From contig NC_060968.1 of NCBI RefSeq assembly GCF_910589235.1, positions 930,001 to 994,000 on the forward strand: a stretch of 64,000 nucleotides of DNA, in the 5' to 3' direction. Origin of the DNA: Vespa crabro (taxonomy: Eukaryota; Arthropoda; Insecta; Hymenoptera; Vespidae). Of the stretch, positions 34,601 to 47,491 are shown one piece after another; within the stretch, counting starts at the first letter, position 1, and every line of letters begins with the position of its first letter. The notes beneath the pieces were generated by a model. That model had not been told where the DNA came from. It worked only from the letters and a program-made list of their open reading frames with translations, and did not search any database. The translations under genes were made by a program, and so were the position numbers.

Positions 34601-36086
34601 CGATTACTGGTACTATATATCCACGGTCAATCTTATTAGCATTAGCATTAGCATTTGCATTTGCACTGGCACTGGAATGAGCATTTGAATTTTGTATAGG
34701 TTGCCGAATTATCGGGTTTGATGGAGATTGATTTATTATTGCAGGTTTCTGATGTAAGATAGGTTGTGGTCGTTGAACCGTTTGTGGAATATTTATAGGA
34801 ATTGATTCGGGTATGTTATATCCATACTCAGTCCTACCAGAATTAACATTAGTATTTGCATTTGCATTGGCACTAGAATATGCATTTGAATTTCCAGAAG
34901 TACTACCACTATTTCCTTGGTACTGAGGATAAGATGGGCCATAATCAGCGACATAAGTTGGTCCTAAAGATGGGTTTGGTTTTGATGGAAGCAAAGTACC
35001 TCCATTGCTACCACTATATGCATCAGCATTTGCATTAGCATTTGACTGAGCATTTCCAGAATTATATGAGGAACCATCGTAACCGCCGTATTGTCCATTC
35101 GAAGGAAAGATATTGTTCGAATAAGGTTCACTTGGTCTTAAATTATAGTTGCCAGTGATATCATTGTTATTTAAAGATCCATCGTTGTAAAGACTCGAAG
35201 AACCATCATAGCCTAATTTGGATAGAAGAATTATGGATAACGAAAATATTTTCTAACCGATCTTTTGATCATTTTTGTTTTAACCAAAAAACGTAGACAA
35301 AATCTTTGATGATTATACTATAACATGGTCAAATTTTACAAACGTTTTTTTTTCTTACCTTGTGCACCACCATTGGCTGAAGCTCCAGCATTGGCGTTGG
35401 CGTTGGCATTGGCGTTGGCGTTGGCGTTGGCGTTAGCATTGGCGTTAGCACTGGCACCATTATAACCATAACTTTGAGCATTAGAATTTGCCTTGGCAGA
35501 TGCAGAACCACCCCCATGGGCTGTTGCTGATGCCGAGGACGATGCCAAATTGGCGGACACGCCCAATGGTCCAAGATTCAAATTGGTACCTAATGATTGA
35601 GCATTGCTATTGGCAGAAGCTTGACTCTTATCTCCTTTGCTAAATAGTCCAAGTGGATCCAAAAGACTTCCACTTGATAAACCTGATGTCAAATCACCAA
35701 TTAAACCTAATTGAAGCAGAAAAAGAAATATACATATATTATGTAAAGACATTACTATATGTTATATGCCTAATAGAAAAAAATATATTTCGTATATACA
35801 CGAAAACTGATTTCAAATAAATTTTCTTTCATAATAACGAAAAAGTAAATGGTAAGTATTAAAAAAAAAGTGTTAAGAAAGTTTTTATAATTTGATAGAA
35901 ATCACGTTTGTAACTATCATCGTTGTAATAAAAAATTTGTAAGAATTCGTATCGAACAGTGATAGTTTAATGTAAAAATTAATTTTGTTTTAATATCATT
36001 GTTACAATTTACAACTCACCAGGTTTAGCAAAGGAATCTTGAATGAAAAGTAGTACCAACACTGGCACGAAACTGAACAATCTCAT
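31113..36086 (-). CDS. Secreted Gly/Ser/Ala/Asn-repeat structural protein (silk- or cuticle-like), five exons, 1215 aa
   Basis: Exons are 36086-36020, 35706-35359, 35212-34289, 33815-31734 and 31339-31113; the sum is 3648 nt in frame, and every intron is phase 1. Residues 1-20 are a signal peptide (FSFVPVLVLLFIQDSFA). Exon 2 ends in a long (AN)n run. Exon 3 holds two units of about 68 residues, each with SANANAN then ESIPIN-PQ--QRPQP, and a His/Pro/Gln end. Exon 4 has NPFL-(AN)n modules, three 56-residue repeats (NVPVKGSP ... ISSANAGSSGSG) and a block of about 20-residue Gly repeats (GFGGS-GGGALGGSSGSG). Exon 5 is Ser/Ala-rich and ends DMLVFVD. There is almost no Cys. The composition is that of an extruded structural protein made in a silk, dermal or cuticle gland. 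The exact role and name are unknown. Confidence 0.85.
31550..31620. repeat. (GAGAAA)n/(GA)n microsatellite in the last intron of the silk-like gene
   Basis: GAGAGAAA units pass into pure GA, on the plus strand. Confidence 0.85.
32041..32580 (-). repeat. Coding minisatellite, 60-bp units (20 aa), in silk-like exon 4
   Basis: About nine units, several with exactly 60-bp spacing between 32161 and 32580. Each codes GFGGS(T/I)GGGALGGSSGSG or a variant with a GGHAGSGGS insert. High nucleotide identity between units points to recent expansion or homogenisation. Confidence 0.9.
32640..33130 (-). repeat. Coding tandem repeat, 168-bp units (56 aa), three copies
   Basis: The unit boundary at ACTTCCTTTAACTGGTACGT recurs at 32761 and 32929 (168 bases apart). 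The third copy is partial and diverges after the NANAISSANAGSS part. Neighbouring copies are nearly identical. Confidence 0.85.
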
Positions 36087-36227
36087 GGTGTTCTCACTTT
36101 GTGGTTCGATTGGTTATCACTCGCGATATTTCTTTCGTTTCGTTTTGGTTCTTTTTTCTTCTTCTTTTTGGATTTCTTTTTTCTTTTATACGAACGAGAG
36201 TATCTCTATGGTCAGAGAGTCAAGAAC

Positions 36228-36262
36228 GACTGAAGCTCTTGCACGAGACAACATCTTATATA
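36228..36262 (-). promoter_or_regulatory. TATA box and initiator of the silk-like gene
   Basis: Minus-strand TATATAAG at 36262-36255 and TCAGTC at 36233-36228. The A of TCAGT falls 31 bases from the first T of the box, matching the arthropod TATA-Inr arrangement. This places the transcription start at about 36231 and gives a 5' UTR of about 145 bases. Confidence 0.7.
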
Positions 36263-36299
36263 CGACAGACAAGTGGATTTTACGTCTGGCAATAATTGC

Positions 36300-36894
36300 C
36301 AATCGATCTCAATCGTGACTCGTTTTTCTTTCCGATATTTTTCGATGAATCGATACGATAGGCTATAATGTTGTTATAAACGAGAATTTTTAAATAACGA
36401 ATAGCTTAATAACCATGTAATCCTAAATATTTTAATAAATTAAATTGTAAAAAAAGAATGAGAGATAATCTATACGATAGATCGGACAAAACTTTCACTG
36501 GTAGAAACTCATACGTAGACTCGACACTGTCAAGGTCCACTCACTTCAACGAAGCGTTTTATATTTTACAATCTTGGGGTATCCCTCTCCGTCGATGATT
36601 AGAAGAAACATTATCTCTGATTTTGATAAGCGGCATTTCCATATTATATTTTTTCTAAGTATCATTTTTTCGTGGGGATTTTTTTTCATTTATTATAAAG
36701 TTCAATAATAATTTAATCGAAAGCAATGAGAAATTATTACTCGACAGAAATAGATGGTTCTCTTTGTTGTAACAATGTTTAGAAAAGTTTCTTTGGAAGA
36801 AAAAATATATATATTTTTTATATATATTATATATTACATATTTATATATATTATATATTTAATATATATATTATATATACATTATATATATACG

Positions 36895-36947
<53 letters not shown>

Positions 36948-38335
36948 GAAGAAATGAAGAAAAAATATCAAATGAACAAAGAAATGTATTCTTTGAGAAA
37001 AAATCTTGTAAAAAATAACGTCAATTTTTATATTATATCGATGATTCTATTATTAGCAAGTTAGTTAAATAATAAACGTAATTTCCAAAATTATAGGCCG
37101 AAATTCACACTTCGTTTGTAATTTAAATGAGTATATCCAATATATGAAAAAAAAGCAAATAAATGTAAGTATTTATGCAAACCTTCATTCAAGATTAATG
37201 CCGTTTTTTAATCGGTGACGATTCGAGACATAATAATTATAATATACAATTAAATGAAGTAATATACAGAGTTATGAAGAAGATATTTTGTATTAATAAG
37301 TCATGGTAGAATACTAATTTCTACGTGATTGTACTTAACTTTGTTGTTTTTTCTTCTTCTATTCTTTTTTATTCTACTATAGATTAAAAAATCTCGCCTT
37401 TTGTTTTTATCGCACCATAAGTTTTACATATATTTTTATAATTAATTCTTTCACTATTTAATAATAACATTAAGCTTTTTAAAAATAACTATTAATCAAT
37501 TCAATTATAATTATTATAAATTCATATCCAATGATAATTTTAACTTATAAAGTTAATAACTTATCTTTTTTTTCTACGTTAATTTATAGCGTTATAGTGT
37601 TAACATTAAATACGATAATTATCTAAATTAATAAATAATGAAAAAAAATAGAAACAAAAAAAAACAGGATTAATCATAATTAAATGTAAATGAAAATAAG
37701 GTCAACGTGTGATATGACATTTAATAAATCGATCAATCAATCAATTAATTAATTAATTGTACAAAATTAGTACAAATTTGAACGATTAACCTTAAAATTA
37801 TTTAACTTGCTTGGAAAAGTATAAAATATAAAATTTTATCGACGCGTGAATCGAATAGAGATTAAAATCTCAATTCATCTTGAAGAAGCGAACCTGTTTT
37901 TTTTTTCGCGTGACAATTGCATCGAGGAACAAGTTAGATTGGTGCATCTTTTCTTTCTCAAACATTCAAACGAATATCCGGCTATCGCGAATATACCGAC
38001 ATACCAGTTACATTAACGTATATACATATGTACGTCCTTCGAATTTTAAATGACAGACAGACATATAACGTCACATAAAAGATAATGTCGTGGGAGATTC
38101 ATTATTTGCGGATGAATCGATGTTAAAAGAAAATCAACTTTCAATATGTGTGTGTGTGTATACGTGCGTATTTTTAATCTTTTTTTGTCAATATTATTTA
38201 AATATTACTTTAGACACTTTTCAAAAGATCTAAGATAGAAATAAGAAATTATTAAAGAATTTTTCTATAAAACTTATTACTTTTTTCTTAAAAAATAAAA
38301 AAATAAAATATTCTCTTTGTTTTCTCTTTCTCTTC

Positions 38336-38383
<48 letters not shown>

Positions 38384-38690
38384 TTTTTGCTGATATATAA
38401 CGTATTTAACAATTCATCGATTTTATTCAAAATGTTTATAACAACTATTTATTTAATGAAATTAGAAGATAAAAGAAAATAAAAGAGAAGACAGTACCAA
38501 ACGAAAAATTGACAAATCATATGTATAATTTTTCAGAAAGAAAAAAAAAAGAAGAAATTATTACAATAGGTGAAACTATTGACTTATTAATTCGAAACAG
38601 AAATGCCTTTTTCTTTGTCAGACCACAAGAGATAACTGAAGAGAGAAAATTAATCGAAACTCGAGTAGGGATTCTCTTTTTTTTCTTATT

Positions 38691-38748
<58 letters not shown>

Positions 38749-38903
38749 GTATTGTTTATGTATTAACAAATTTAATATATAATTTATTAATCTATTATGA
38801 ATTAATATTATTAATATTATTTTTATTTTTTTTTGTTTCATTAATATTTGTATCATTTATATATTTCCCTCTCTCTCTCTTTTTCTCCCTCTCTCTCTCT
38901 TTT

Positions 38904-38944
<41 letters not shown>

Positions 38945-39300
38945 CTCTTTCTCTGTCTTTCTTACTTATATAAATATTAAAGTTAGAAATATATGTTTCT
39001 CAGTAATAGAATATAATAGAAAACTTATATGATTTATACTTTTATTTATTAATAAGACAATCTTAATGAATAATTACGCTTAGAATTCCAAAAAATGGAA
39101 AAAAAACAGAAAAAAGTAAATGAAGGAATTATTTTGTGGTAAATCTCGTAGAAATACTATCGCTAAATCTATATTTTGGCATAATTAACATTAAAAATAG
39201 ATACACGAAATAATGTCATCGTTATGAATTATTATATGAAAGAAGTGGGATTAAATATAATCTAAAAATGGTGGTCTTGTAAAAAAAAATAATATACCTT
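36300..39300. other. Gene-free intergenic region
   Basis: AT-rich. Contains a (TA)n tract at 36899-36942, (CT)n at 38336-38381, (TA)n at 38697-38746 and (CT)n with CCCTCT units at 38870-38958. A mildly GC-elevated patch at 36480-36600 is close to the silk-like promoter and may be an enhancer. No exon recognised. Confidence 0.45.
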
Positions 39301-39891
39301 TAAGAATTGACTAATAACAATTTTGCGATCGGTATAACAGACGCTGTTATATCTCGAGTTCTCGATTCTCGCTTACGAAACCTAAATCGTTCCGGTTCTT
39401 CAAGGTCAGGTTCAATGACTGCTCTCAGTATCGAGCTTCTCTAGCACGAATGAACGTTGAACGTGCTCTTCCACGAAAATGGATACTAGGAAGATTAAGA
39501 AAAGGCTAGTATATTAAATTAACTGTAAATATTGTAGATGTTATAAGAAATTTTCTAGGAAAATCGATTTTTATTAAATTACAAAAAATATATAGAAAAT
39601 AAAAAAGAATGTTATATTAAAATTATGTTAAAGTATAATATAAAAACAAATAAATAAATAAATATATATATCTCATTTATAAAAAATACTTAAACATTCA
39701 AAAGAAAAATTACATAATAAATATTATAATAAATATTACCATATAAAAGAATTATACAATAATAAAACTATATTTATATTTACTATAGTAATTGTAATAT
39801 TACAAAAAAGAAAATGTAAATAAACACAGAAACATAACAGGAAATATTATATAAGATCTAGATAATAGATACATATATACATACATACATG

Positions 39892-39897
<6 letters not shown>

Positions 39898-39942
<45 letters not shown>
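39898..39942. repeat. (TA)n microsatellite
   Basis: Uninterrupted TA run preceded by CATA variants. Confidence 0.9.
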
Positions 39943-39944
<2 letters not shown>

Positions 39945-40984
39945 AGAAGGGGTAAGAGAGAAAGAGAATACGTAGAAGCACATAATATGTATATATTATA
40001 GAACCGGATATATAAATGAAACAAAAGAAATACTAAACGAATGATTAATAAAATAAGAACGACAAGAACAAAGAGAGCATGATCTCGCAACTATTCATCG
40101 ATATATCGATATATTGGTATTATTATCGATAATTTATGAATGATGTTAATGAGTTATTTTTAAAATGTGTACCCACGAAGCTAGATGTCAGACGTTAAAC
40201 TAATAATAAACTGAAAAAGGTTTCTTCCCACCACTCTGATTATTACTCTCAACGACTTTCTAAACGTAATGATCGAACGTAATATAAGATCTCCGGTAAG
40301 CAACTATGATTATTCAGGAGCCGTCAATGAAATCGGAAATCCCAATGAGAGAATAAAATTCAATAAAGATCAATGTTTTTATCTTTTATAACTGCGATGA
40401 TCATACATTATTTATTTCGCTGTTTTTTTCTTTAGACTTATGTTTTTTCTGTTTTGTTTTTTCTAAAATCACCATTTTGTAATTTATTTTCAATTTTACT
40501 TGAACATTTTCTCAATATTTCACTGATAAACACGTATGTAGGTATCTTTTAAAAATATTCTAATAATCGTTGAATTTTGTTTATATTTTTCTGAATTTAA
40601 ATCAAATCACTGAACGATTTTCATTGGTGAATAATGAAATGTGGATCAGTGAAAAAATCAAATATAAAATCGAAACATTGAAAACATGCATGTATACCAA
40701 ATGCAAATTTGACATGAATTGTATATCTATGGTTTTATAAATTTTTACAGCGCAAATTTGATTTTTATTTTTAAAAAAGTTCATTTTTGTAAAAAGTGTC
40801 AAAATAAAATTTTTTTTTGACTAATTAATATAATCATTTAAAATGCTATCTACGTATATGCTTAAATGTTATAAAGCTTTTTAATTTTAACGAAACAAAA
40901 TAAACATAACTTGATTTTTTTTATTATGGAACAATTTCTAATCTATCCTTCATTGCCATCTAAGAAAAAAAAAATATCATCATC

Positions 40985-41330
40985 ATAAATATTATTCAGG
41001 CACGTGATTAATTACTTCGTAGATGTACTCCAAAAAATCAAAATTAAACTGCGAGATTATTGAATCATTTTATTTGTAGATTTATTTATAGACACGTGAA
41101 TCTTCCATGAACTAACTTGTAGACATATTTCAAAATCATTGAACCATTTTATTCGTAGATACACTATAAATCACATCGAATTGATTTATTCATAAACACA
41201 TGGATCTTCCACGAACTACTCTGTAGATATATTTCAAAATCATTGAATCGTTTTATTAATAAATGCATCATTCGCAGAAATATTAGTCAATAAATCTTCA
41301 ATTAACTATTTCGTAGATAAACCACAATAT
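40985..41330. repeat. Short degenerate tandem repeat, about 105-120 bp units
   Basis: Three to four units. Each has CACGTGAAT or CACATGGATCTTCCA-GAACTA, then TGTAGA-ATATTTCAAAATCATTGAA and TTTTATT-GTAGA. Confidence 0.65.
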
Positions 41331-42539
41331 TATCATTATAATTCAAAATGATACGATATATATAAAAATGACACATTTTCAATTAAACATTTTCAATTAA
41401 AGATAATATGAAAGAATGATTTTTAATTATTATTTATCGGATTAATAGATAAATCGTATTAACATTTAATGTTTCGTTAAATGATTAAAAAAAAGATTAA
41501 ATGAGAAAAATTAAAAAAAAATTAAGTGAGCTTGAAGATACGGAGATAAATAATAGAATAAATAACTCGTCAACTCGACAATAAGATCATGATTGAGATA
41601 TCGTTACGAAATCGAAACGAAGTTGAGACATACCATAACGAGAAAGTCATGAAGGACCTTCAGCTCTTTTCGTCCTCGTCATCATGACTCATTCTCATTC
41701 TCGTGTCGAACGAGAGTCCATGCACGTAGAAATTCGGTGTTGCCGAGGAAAACCCAACGGCTATATGTTACGTTATCGAAGGATCGATGGAAACGGAGAT
41801 GCGGTCATTTCTACAATCATACACGTTCGTTCCGTCTCGCAAGAGTCACAAAGTGTGACTCCTTGCTTAAATACTCCTACACACTGCATACGTCTTTTAA
41901 CATTACAATTATCGAAGAATGTCAAAAATGATCGAAAGAATCTTTTTTCTTTTTTTTGATTTTACGATTACTGATGTCATAACTGTAAAAAAAAAAAGAA
42001 AAAATTAGAAAAAAGCATATAACAATACGATGAATTGTACTTTTTCAAATAGTAAATAAAACACGTTTATTATTAAAAAAAAAACAATAAATAAATAAAA
42101 AATGTTATTACTGTTACTCTGAAGTCGCTTCTACAAAAAAGAAGAGAAAAGAAATAAGTTTGTGAGTAATTATACCAACGTATGATTCTTTATATAGCTA
42201 TTTTGATTATGTAATACATTCCAAAAAAAAAAAAAAGGAAAAAGAAGAAAAGAAAAAAAAGAAAATTTATTAATGGCCACCACGTTTTCTGTTTGCTTTT
42301 TGTAAACTTTCCGTTATTTTATTTTATTTTTTTTTTTTCTCTTTCCTTCGAATATACACGCGCGTCAGACACAACACACATATCGATATAGAGATATGAT
42401 GTATGAGAAAGAAGGGAAAGAGAAAGAGGCAAAATTCTCCTTTCTAAGTCCTCCAATTCTTCTCGCTTGTAAAACTATATAGTATACTGACATCATCTTA
42501 CTGGAAATTTTGAATTTACTGGTAAGTATGAATCCATAC

Positions 42540-43762
42540 TTGTGAATTTCCAATCAATTAGAATTCAATACATCGATTATATTATATTTGTCTTAATAAC
42601 GTTTTTTTTATATAAACTTTATGAAACTTTTGTTACTTTTGTAATTAATATTGATATATTATATTACGAACGGTTAGAATTCGACAGTTCAGTTTATATA
42701 TATATATTAATTATCTTCACGTTTTTCAATTAACTTATATTTTGTGTTATTTTTAAGAAATAATAATCACATGAAATCATTAGAGCAAATATTTCTAATA
42801 TTTTCCTTTTTTTTTCGGGAACATTATTTGCTCTGTAAAAACAGAATTTGACTGTTTTTTGAACATTTTCAATCGAGCAGCAACTTATAATAATTTCTTT
42901 TTTTTGCATATAAATTTTATGACATAACTTCTATAGTTAATATTCATATTTTTTGATCGATTAGAATTCAATAGGTCAATGTATATATATATGCATATAT
43001 ACGTATATATTAATCATTTTAATGTTTCTTAATTAACTTATATTTTGTTTAATTTATAGGAAATAATAATCATAAAATTACTTGAAAAAGTATTTCTAAT
43101 ATTTTTTTTATTTATTTTTTCGTTACAGGATAAATATAATATTATTTATCCTGTAAAAACAGAATTTGGCTGTTATTTTTTTTTTAATTTTTAATTGAGG
43201 AAGAAACTATGATAATTTGTTATATAAACCTTATGATATAACTTAAAATTATTATTCGTATTTTCTGATAGATTAAAATTCAATCGATTCATTTATATAT
43301 ATGTATACATAAATCGATTACTCGATAATATATATATTAATTATATATATAATAATAATATGATTTACATACATTAAATATATTAGTATATAAAAATTTG
43401 ATTTATATATATTAAATATTTTTATGTATTAAAATATTAATATATATATATATATATATGTATATAATAATTATATAATTTATATATATTAATTGTCTTA
43501 ATTTTTTTTTTTGTTGACTTATATTTTGTATCATTTTTAAGAATTAATAATCATATAAGATCATTTGAACAAATATTCTTAATATTTTTCTATCTTTTCT
43601 TCTCAGGAACATTATCTATTCTCTAAAAATAGAATTTATCTATTTTCCGTATATTTGTAATCGTGGTGCCACGTATGACAACATTTTTTTATATATATCT
43701 TATGAAGTAACTTCTGTAAATAATATTTGTATTGTTTGGTCGATTAGAATTTGATAGAGCAA

Positions 43763-43796
<34 letters not shown>

Positions 43797-44160
43797 GTGG
43801 ACCGGAAAGTAATGTCGTTTCTGCGTATGTCGATATTTGATTGTGATTAAAAATAAAAACTTGTTAAAAATTTATTCGTTTGAATTTAATATAAGAAAGC
43901 GACATTACTTTCCGGTCAATCCAATATATATATATATAAATTATCTTAACATTTTTCTATCAACTTATATATTGGAAAAAGAAATCCCACAAAATCATTA
44001 GAATAAATATTTCTAATAACATCCGATTTTTTTCGCAAACATTATTTATCCTATAAAAACAAAAATTGCTTGTTTTTTTTATAAATTTTTAATCGAAGAA
44101 CGACGTATAAGAATTTTTTTTATATATATAAATCTTATGACGCAAGTTCTTTAATTAATA
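42540..44160. repeat. Degenerate array of about 320-450-bp units
   Basis: Five units share, in order: GATTAGAATTCAATAG, a TA-rich run, AACTTATATTTTGT, AATAATCA-A-AA-TCATT, CAAATATTTCTAATATTTT, ATTATTTGCTCTGTAAAAACAGAATTTG, and a run ending TATGA-ATAACTTCT. The AAACAGAATTTG block recurs near 42839, 43157, 43628 (AAATAGAATTTA) and 44057. Unit length varies mainly through the TA run. Some units contain complementary arms such as AGAGCAAATA and TATTTGCTCT. Confidence 0.75.
43793..43924. mobile_element. Mariner/Tc1-type MITE, 132 bp
   Basis: Terminal inverted repeats of 25 bases: the left reads TTGGGTGGACCGGAAAGTAA, continuing TGTCG; the right end reversed reads TTGGATTGACCGGAAAGTAA, continuing TGTCG. 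They differ at two positions. The element is flanked by TA on both sides, inserted in the (TA)n run of the fourth array unit. The AT-rich centre has no coding capacity, so it is non-autonomous. Ends of the form GACCGGAAAGTAATGTCG are typical of mariner-like elements. Confidence 0.9.
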
Positions 44161-47100
44161 GTCATGTACAACCGGTCTGTCGTTTAAAAATTATACGTAC
44201 TTCCTCTCTTATATCCAAAGAAAAATATTATTCTCGATATTTCATCAAATGTAATGATCATCATACACAATGATCATTGGAGAATGCAATGAACTTCGAT
44301 ACGCTGAGATAACGCAATAAACGTGCGGGATCAAGGTCGGGATGAAGATTTTTTTTTTAATTTTATCTATAATCTTCGTAATGAGTTAAGATTCATTTAC
44401 TACTAACGTCTATGAACATCAAATCATTTTCAATAATACATTCGAAAGAATGATGTAAATGATGTGCAACTTTATTTTATATTTCAATTATTATTATAAA
44501 CACTTGATAAAAAAAGAAAATTTATTTGAAAGATCTTTTCGTATAGCACGAAAAAAAACAAAAAAGAGAACAAAATAAAAATATCAAATCATTATCGATT
44601 GCAACGACTTTAATAAAAGTGTTCGCAAAAGATATTTTTTTTCAGTAAAGGAATAAAATAAATCGCAAAACTAAAAATTCCACGTTACTAATTTGTTTTG
44701 TTCATATAAAAAATTTTTTTCATCCGATTTGATTACATACAGACATTGTAATTCTAGAAAAATCTGCAACGCGTCAATTTCCGGCACGAAAATCTAAGGC
44801 AACATCCTATCTTCTCGTAAAAACATAAAATTATTAAAATTTCAGTACTATCATGTGTAAAATCATAGTTGACGACCATCGACAAATTTTCCTTTCTATT
44901 TCAATTTTTAATATCTTGTCAATAAGTTTAAAAATCTAAATTTTAGACAAAAACTTGACACTTCTTTTTTCATGGTCTAAATTTTTTGTTTTTCACGAAT
45001 TAAAAAATTTGAGCCGATGCCACTTAGCTACAACATTATTTTCCAAGTCAATATTAGAATTTGAATAATTTCGTAACAGGAAGTTAGGATGCTCCTTATG
45101 GAGCAGAGATTTTCCTACAGAGATTAACTACATGTAATCAAATAGAACGGAAATATTTTTTTTTTGCATAAATAAAAATACCAAAGAATAACATAGAATT
45201 ATTAGTTTTTCAATTTATTTTACTACTCTTCTGAAAAAAGAATTCTTTAAAAATACTAATATAAATACCGAAAAATATTAAATAAAATATCGAAGAAAAG
45301 TAAAAATCAATCATTGGACGTCGAGAACGAACTACAATAAAACACTTGTATACTTTATAAAAAAAAAAAAAATATCGTTCGATTTATTTTAACAGGATAA
45401 GAAAGATAGGATCTCATAGATAATATTTATTTCGTAAACTCGGCAAATACATAAGTGGATCTATGATCGAATAATGATCGGGAATAGGATCGATCATATC
45501 AATCATCCATTTTTTCTTTCTTTCTTTCTTTTTTTTTGCATCGATACAATGAACTTCTCTAAGAAGTATAATATAACAGCGAAATGATCGACTCTTTCGA
45601 ATCGCTAAAATTATGAAGAAAGTTGCATTTATAAAGCGAGATATTGAGTATTAAAGTATAAGAAGAGAACTTAACTTTGAGTTTACTAATACTGAAATTA
45701 ATGTCCATATAATATACATATAGATACATACATATATATATCATCACAAAATATGAAAATATTTCATATTACATAAATGAATATTTCCTAAGAATTCATT
45801 ATACCGTTAGATTAAAGACAATAATTGTTTATGTTACTTCTTTCTCTTCTTTTTTTTTAATCAAATAAATTAATTTTCTTCTTTTTTCTTTTGTTACTAA
45901 TTATTACTAAAGATATTTCAATTGCATTTATAAATAATTTGTATTTTTTATTAAATTATTATTTCTAATCGCTTTATAAAAAAAAAAGAGAATTCTCCAA
46001 TCGTCGTATTTCCATTAAACGTTATTAGATCTAACGGAAGATGAATCGATAAACACATATAATTATGTAAATATACAAATAATATCTATCTTAAAAATAT
46101 TATTAAGAACACGAAAAAAAGAATATACGAAGAGTTGAAGCTACGATAGCTACGATAGGAATCATTTTTAATATTATCTCAAAAACATTAATTGCCAGCA
46201 CGTAAAATAATTGACCTAATATCAGAAATATAGATCATCAAAAAACTTTCGATCGTATGCCCGTATAGTCCTTATTATTGTCATTTTTGTTCTTCTTCAA
46301 CAAAATATTTATTTGTTTATACACATATACAATCCGATGAAAGGTAATATTCGCAATTAGAATGAGAGAGAGATTTCGAATATTTATATATATCTAGCAT
46401 AACTATAATAATATTAATAATAAATCTACTCTGTACTAGAGGTATTCGTGTAATCACGAGAAAATTGACATCACACCTATCTTATCTCTCTTCTTCGATT
46501 TCTTATATCGTAAATAATATATAGAGGCGTAGAAAAGGACGCTTCTGAGAAATTAAATCTATAAATCAACGAATAAATAAAAAAACAAAAAGAGAAAACG
46601 AACAAATACTGACAGTACGTGATTGAATACTGAGTAAGTGATAATAAATCAATGAAACTCATTGAAATTGATTTAATAATGAAATAAAAGAGATTCGTAT
46701 TGTTATACTGATAATGATAATAGAGGTAGACGAAAAAGTACTGTTTAGTTTGTTAGAAAAATCTTTTAAATTTCTATCGAACTCTAATTTCAGATTTAAT
46801 TTAAATAATTTGAAACCAGTTAAGTCTTTAGAATTTAATCAAATTGAATAAAAATTTGAAAAAAAGGAAATACTAATATTAACTTATAAATTCATTGATC
46901 TATTTGAATTACGCCTGGAAATAGGCAATCCTTCATACTAGGTCGATAATGTAAATAGCATGGTAAATATATATCCTCTACATTTTGAATTATGTTCATC
47001 GACAGAATAAGCTTCTCTATTACATATTTATATTCACATACATATATTACTTTTTTATCTATCATCTTGAATATAAAAAAAAAGAATTAAATTCCTAATT

Positions 47101-47491
47101 TGAAAGCAATAATATTATCGACAAAGTATACTCTGTTGCCTATCTTTAGGCGTTTTTTTTTCTTTTTTTTTTTTTTTTTTTTAAGTAATTGATTCGAGAG
47201 AAAATTAATGAATAAAAATAATTGATTAATAATCATTTAGAACTGAACAATGAACTAATCGATGATATATCGAATATGTTCGTAACTCATCGAAATTAAT
47301 ACATTTTGAACTTTCGTTTGAAATAATTATTTATGCAAATAAAAACATTTTAGAATAATGAAATACGAACAAAGATCATCAACGTCAGTTATGATTATCA
47401 TCGATATGTAATTAATGTTTCCCTTTAATTCTGACTCTTTCGATTTTTATGGCGTTGATATCCTTGAATTTCTAAATTGATGAAATCCTTT
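44161..47491. other. Gene-free intergenic region downstream of the glutaminase gene
   Basis: AT-rich. Small hairpin GCTCC-TTAT-GGAGC near 45091. The only open frames (45559-45747, 46477-46662) lack motifs. The part next to 47491 is presumably the glutaminase 3' UTR. Confidence 0.45.

Larger units (their letters stand above)
39330..41865 (-). ncRNA. Possible spliced non-coding transcript, two exons
   Basis: A GC-elevated block (about 41845-41634) has a TATTTAAG box on the minus strand at 41873-41866 and a strong donor TTATG|GTATGT at 41634/41633. A good acceptor (TTTTCTTAATCTTCCTAG) opens a second GC-elevated block at 39485 going down to about 39330. Joined frames stop after at most about 25 codons, so a non-coding RNA or a 5' UTR is more likely than a protein. 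It is based on splice and composition signals only. Confidence 0.25.
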
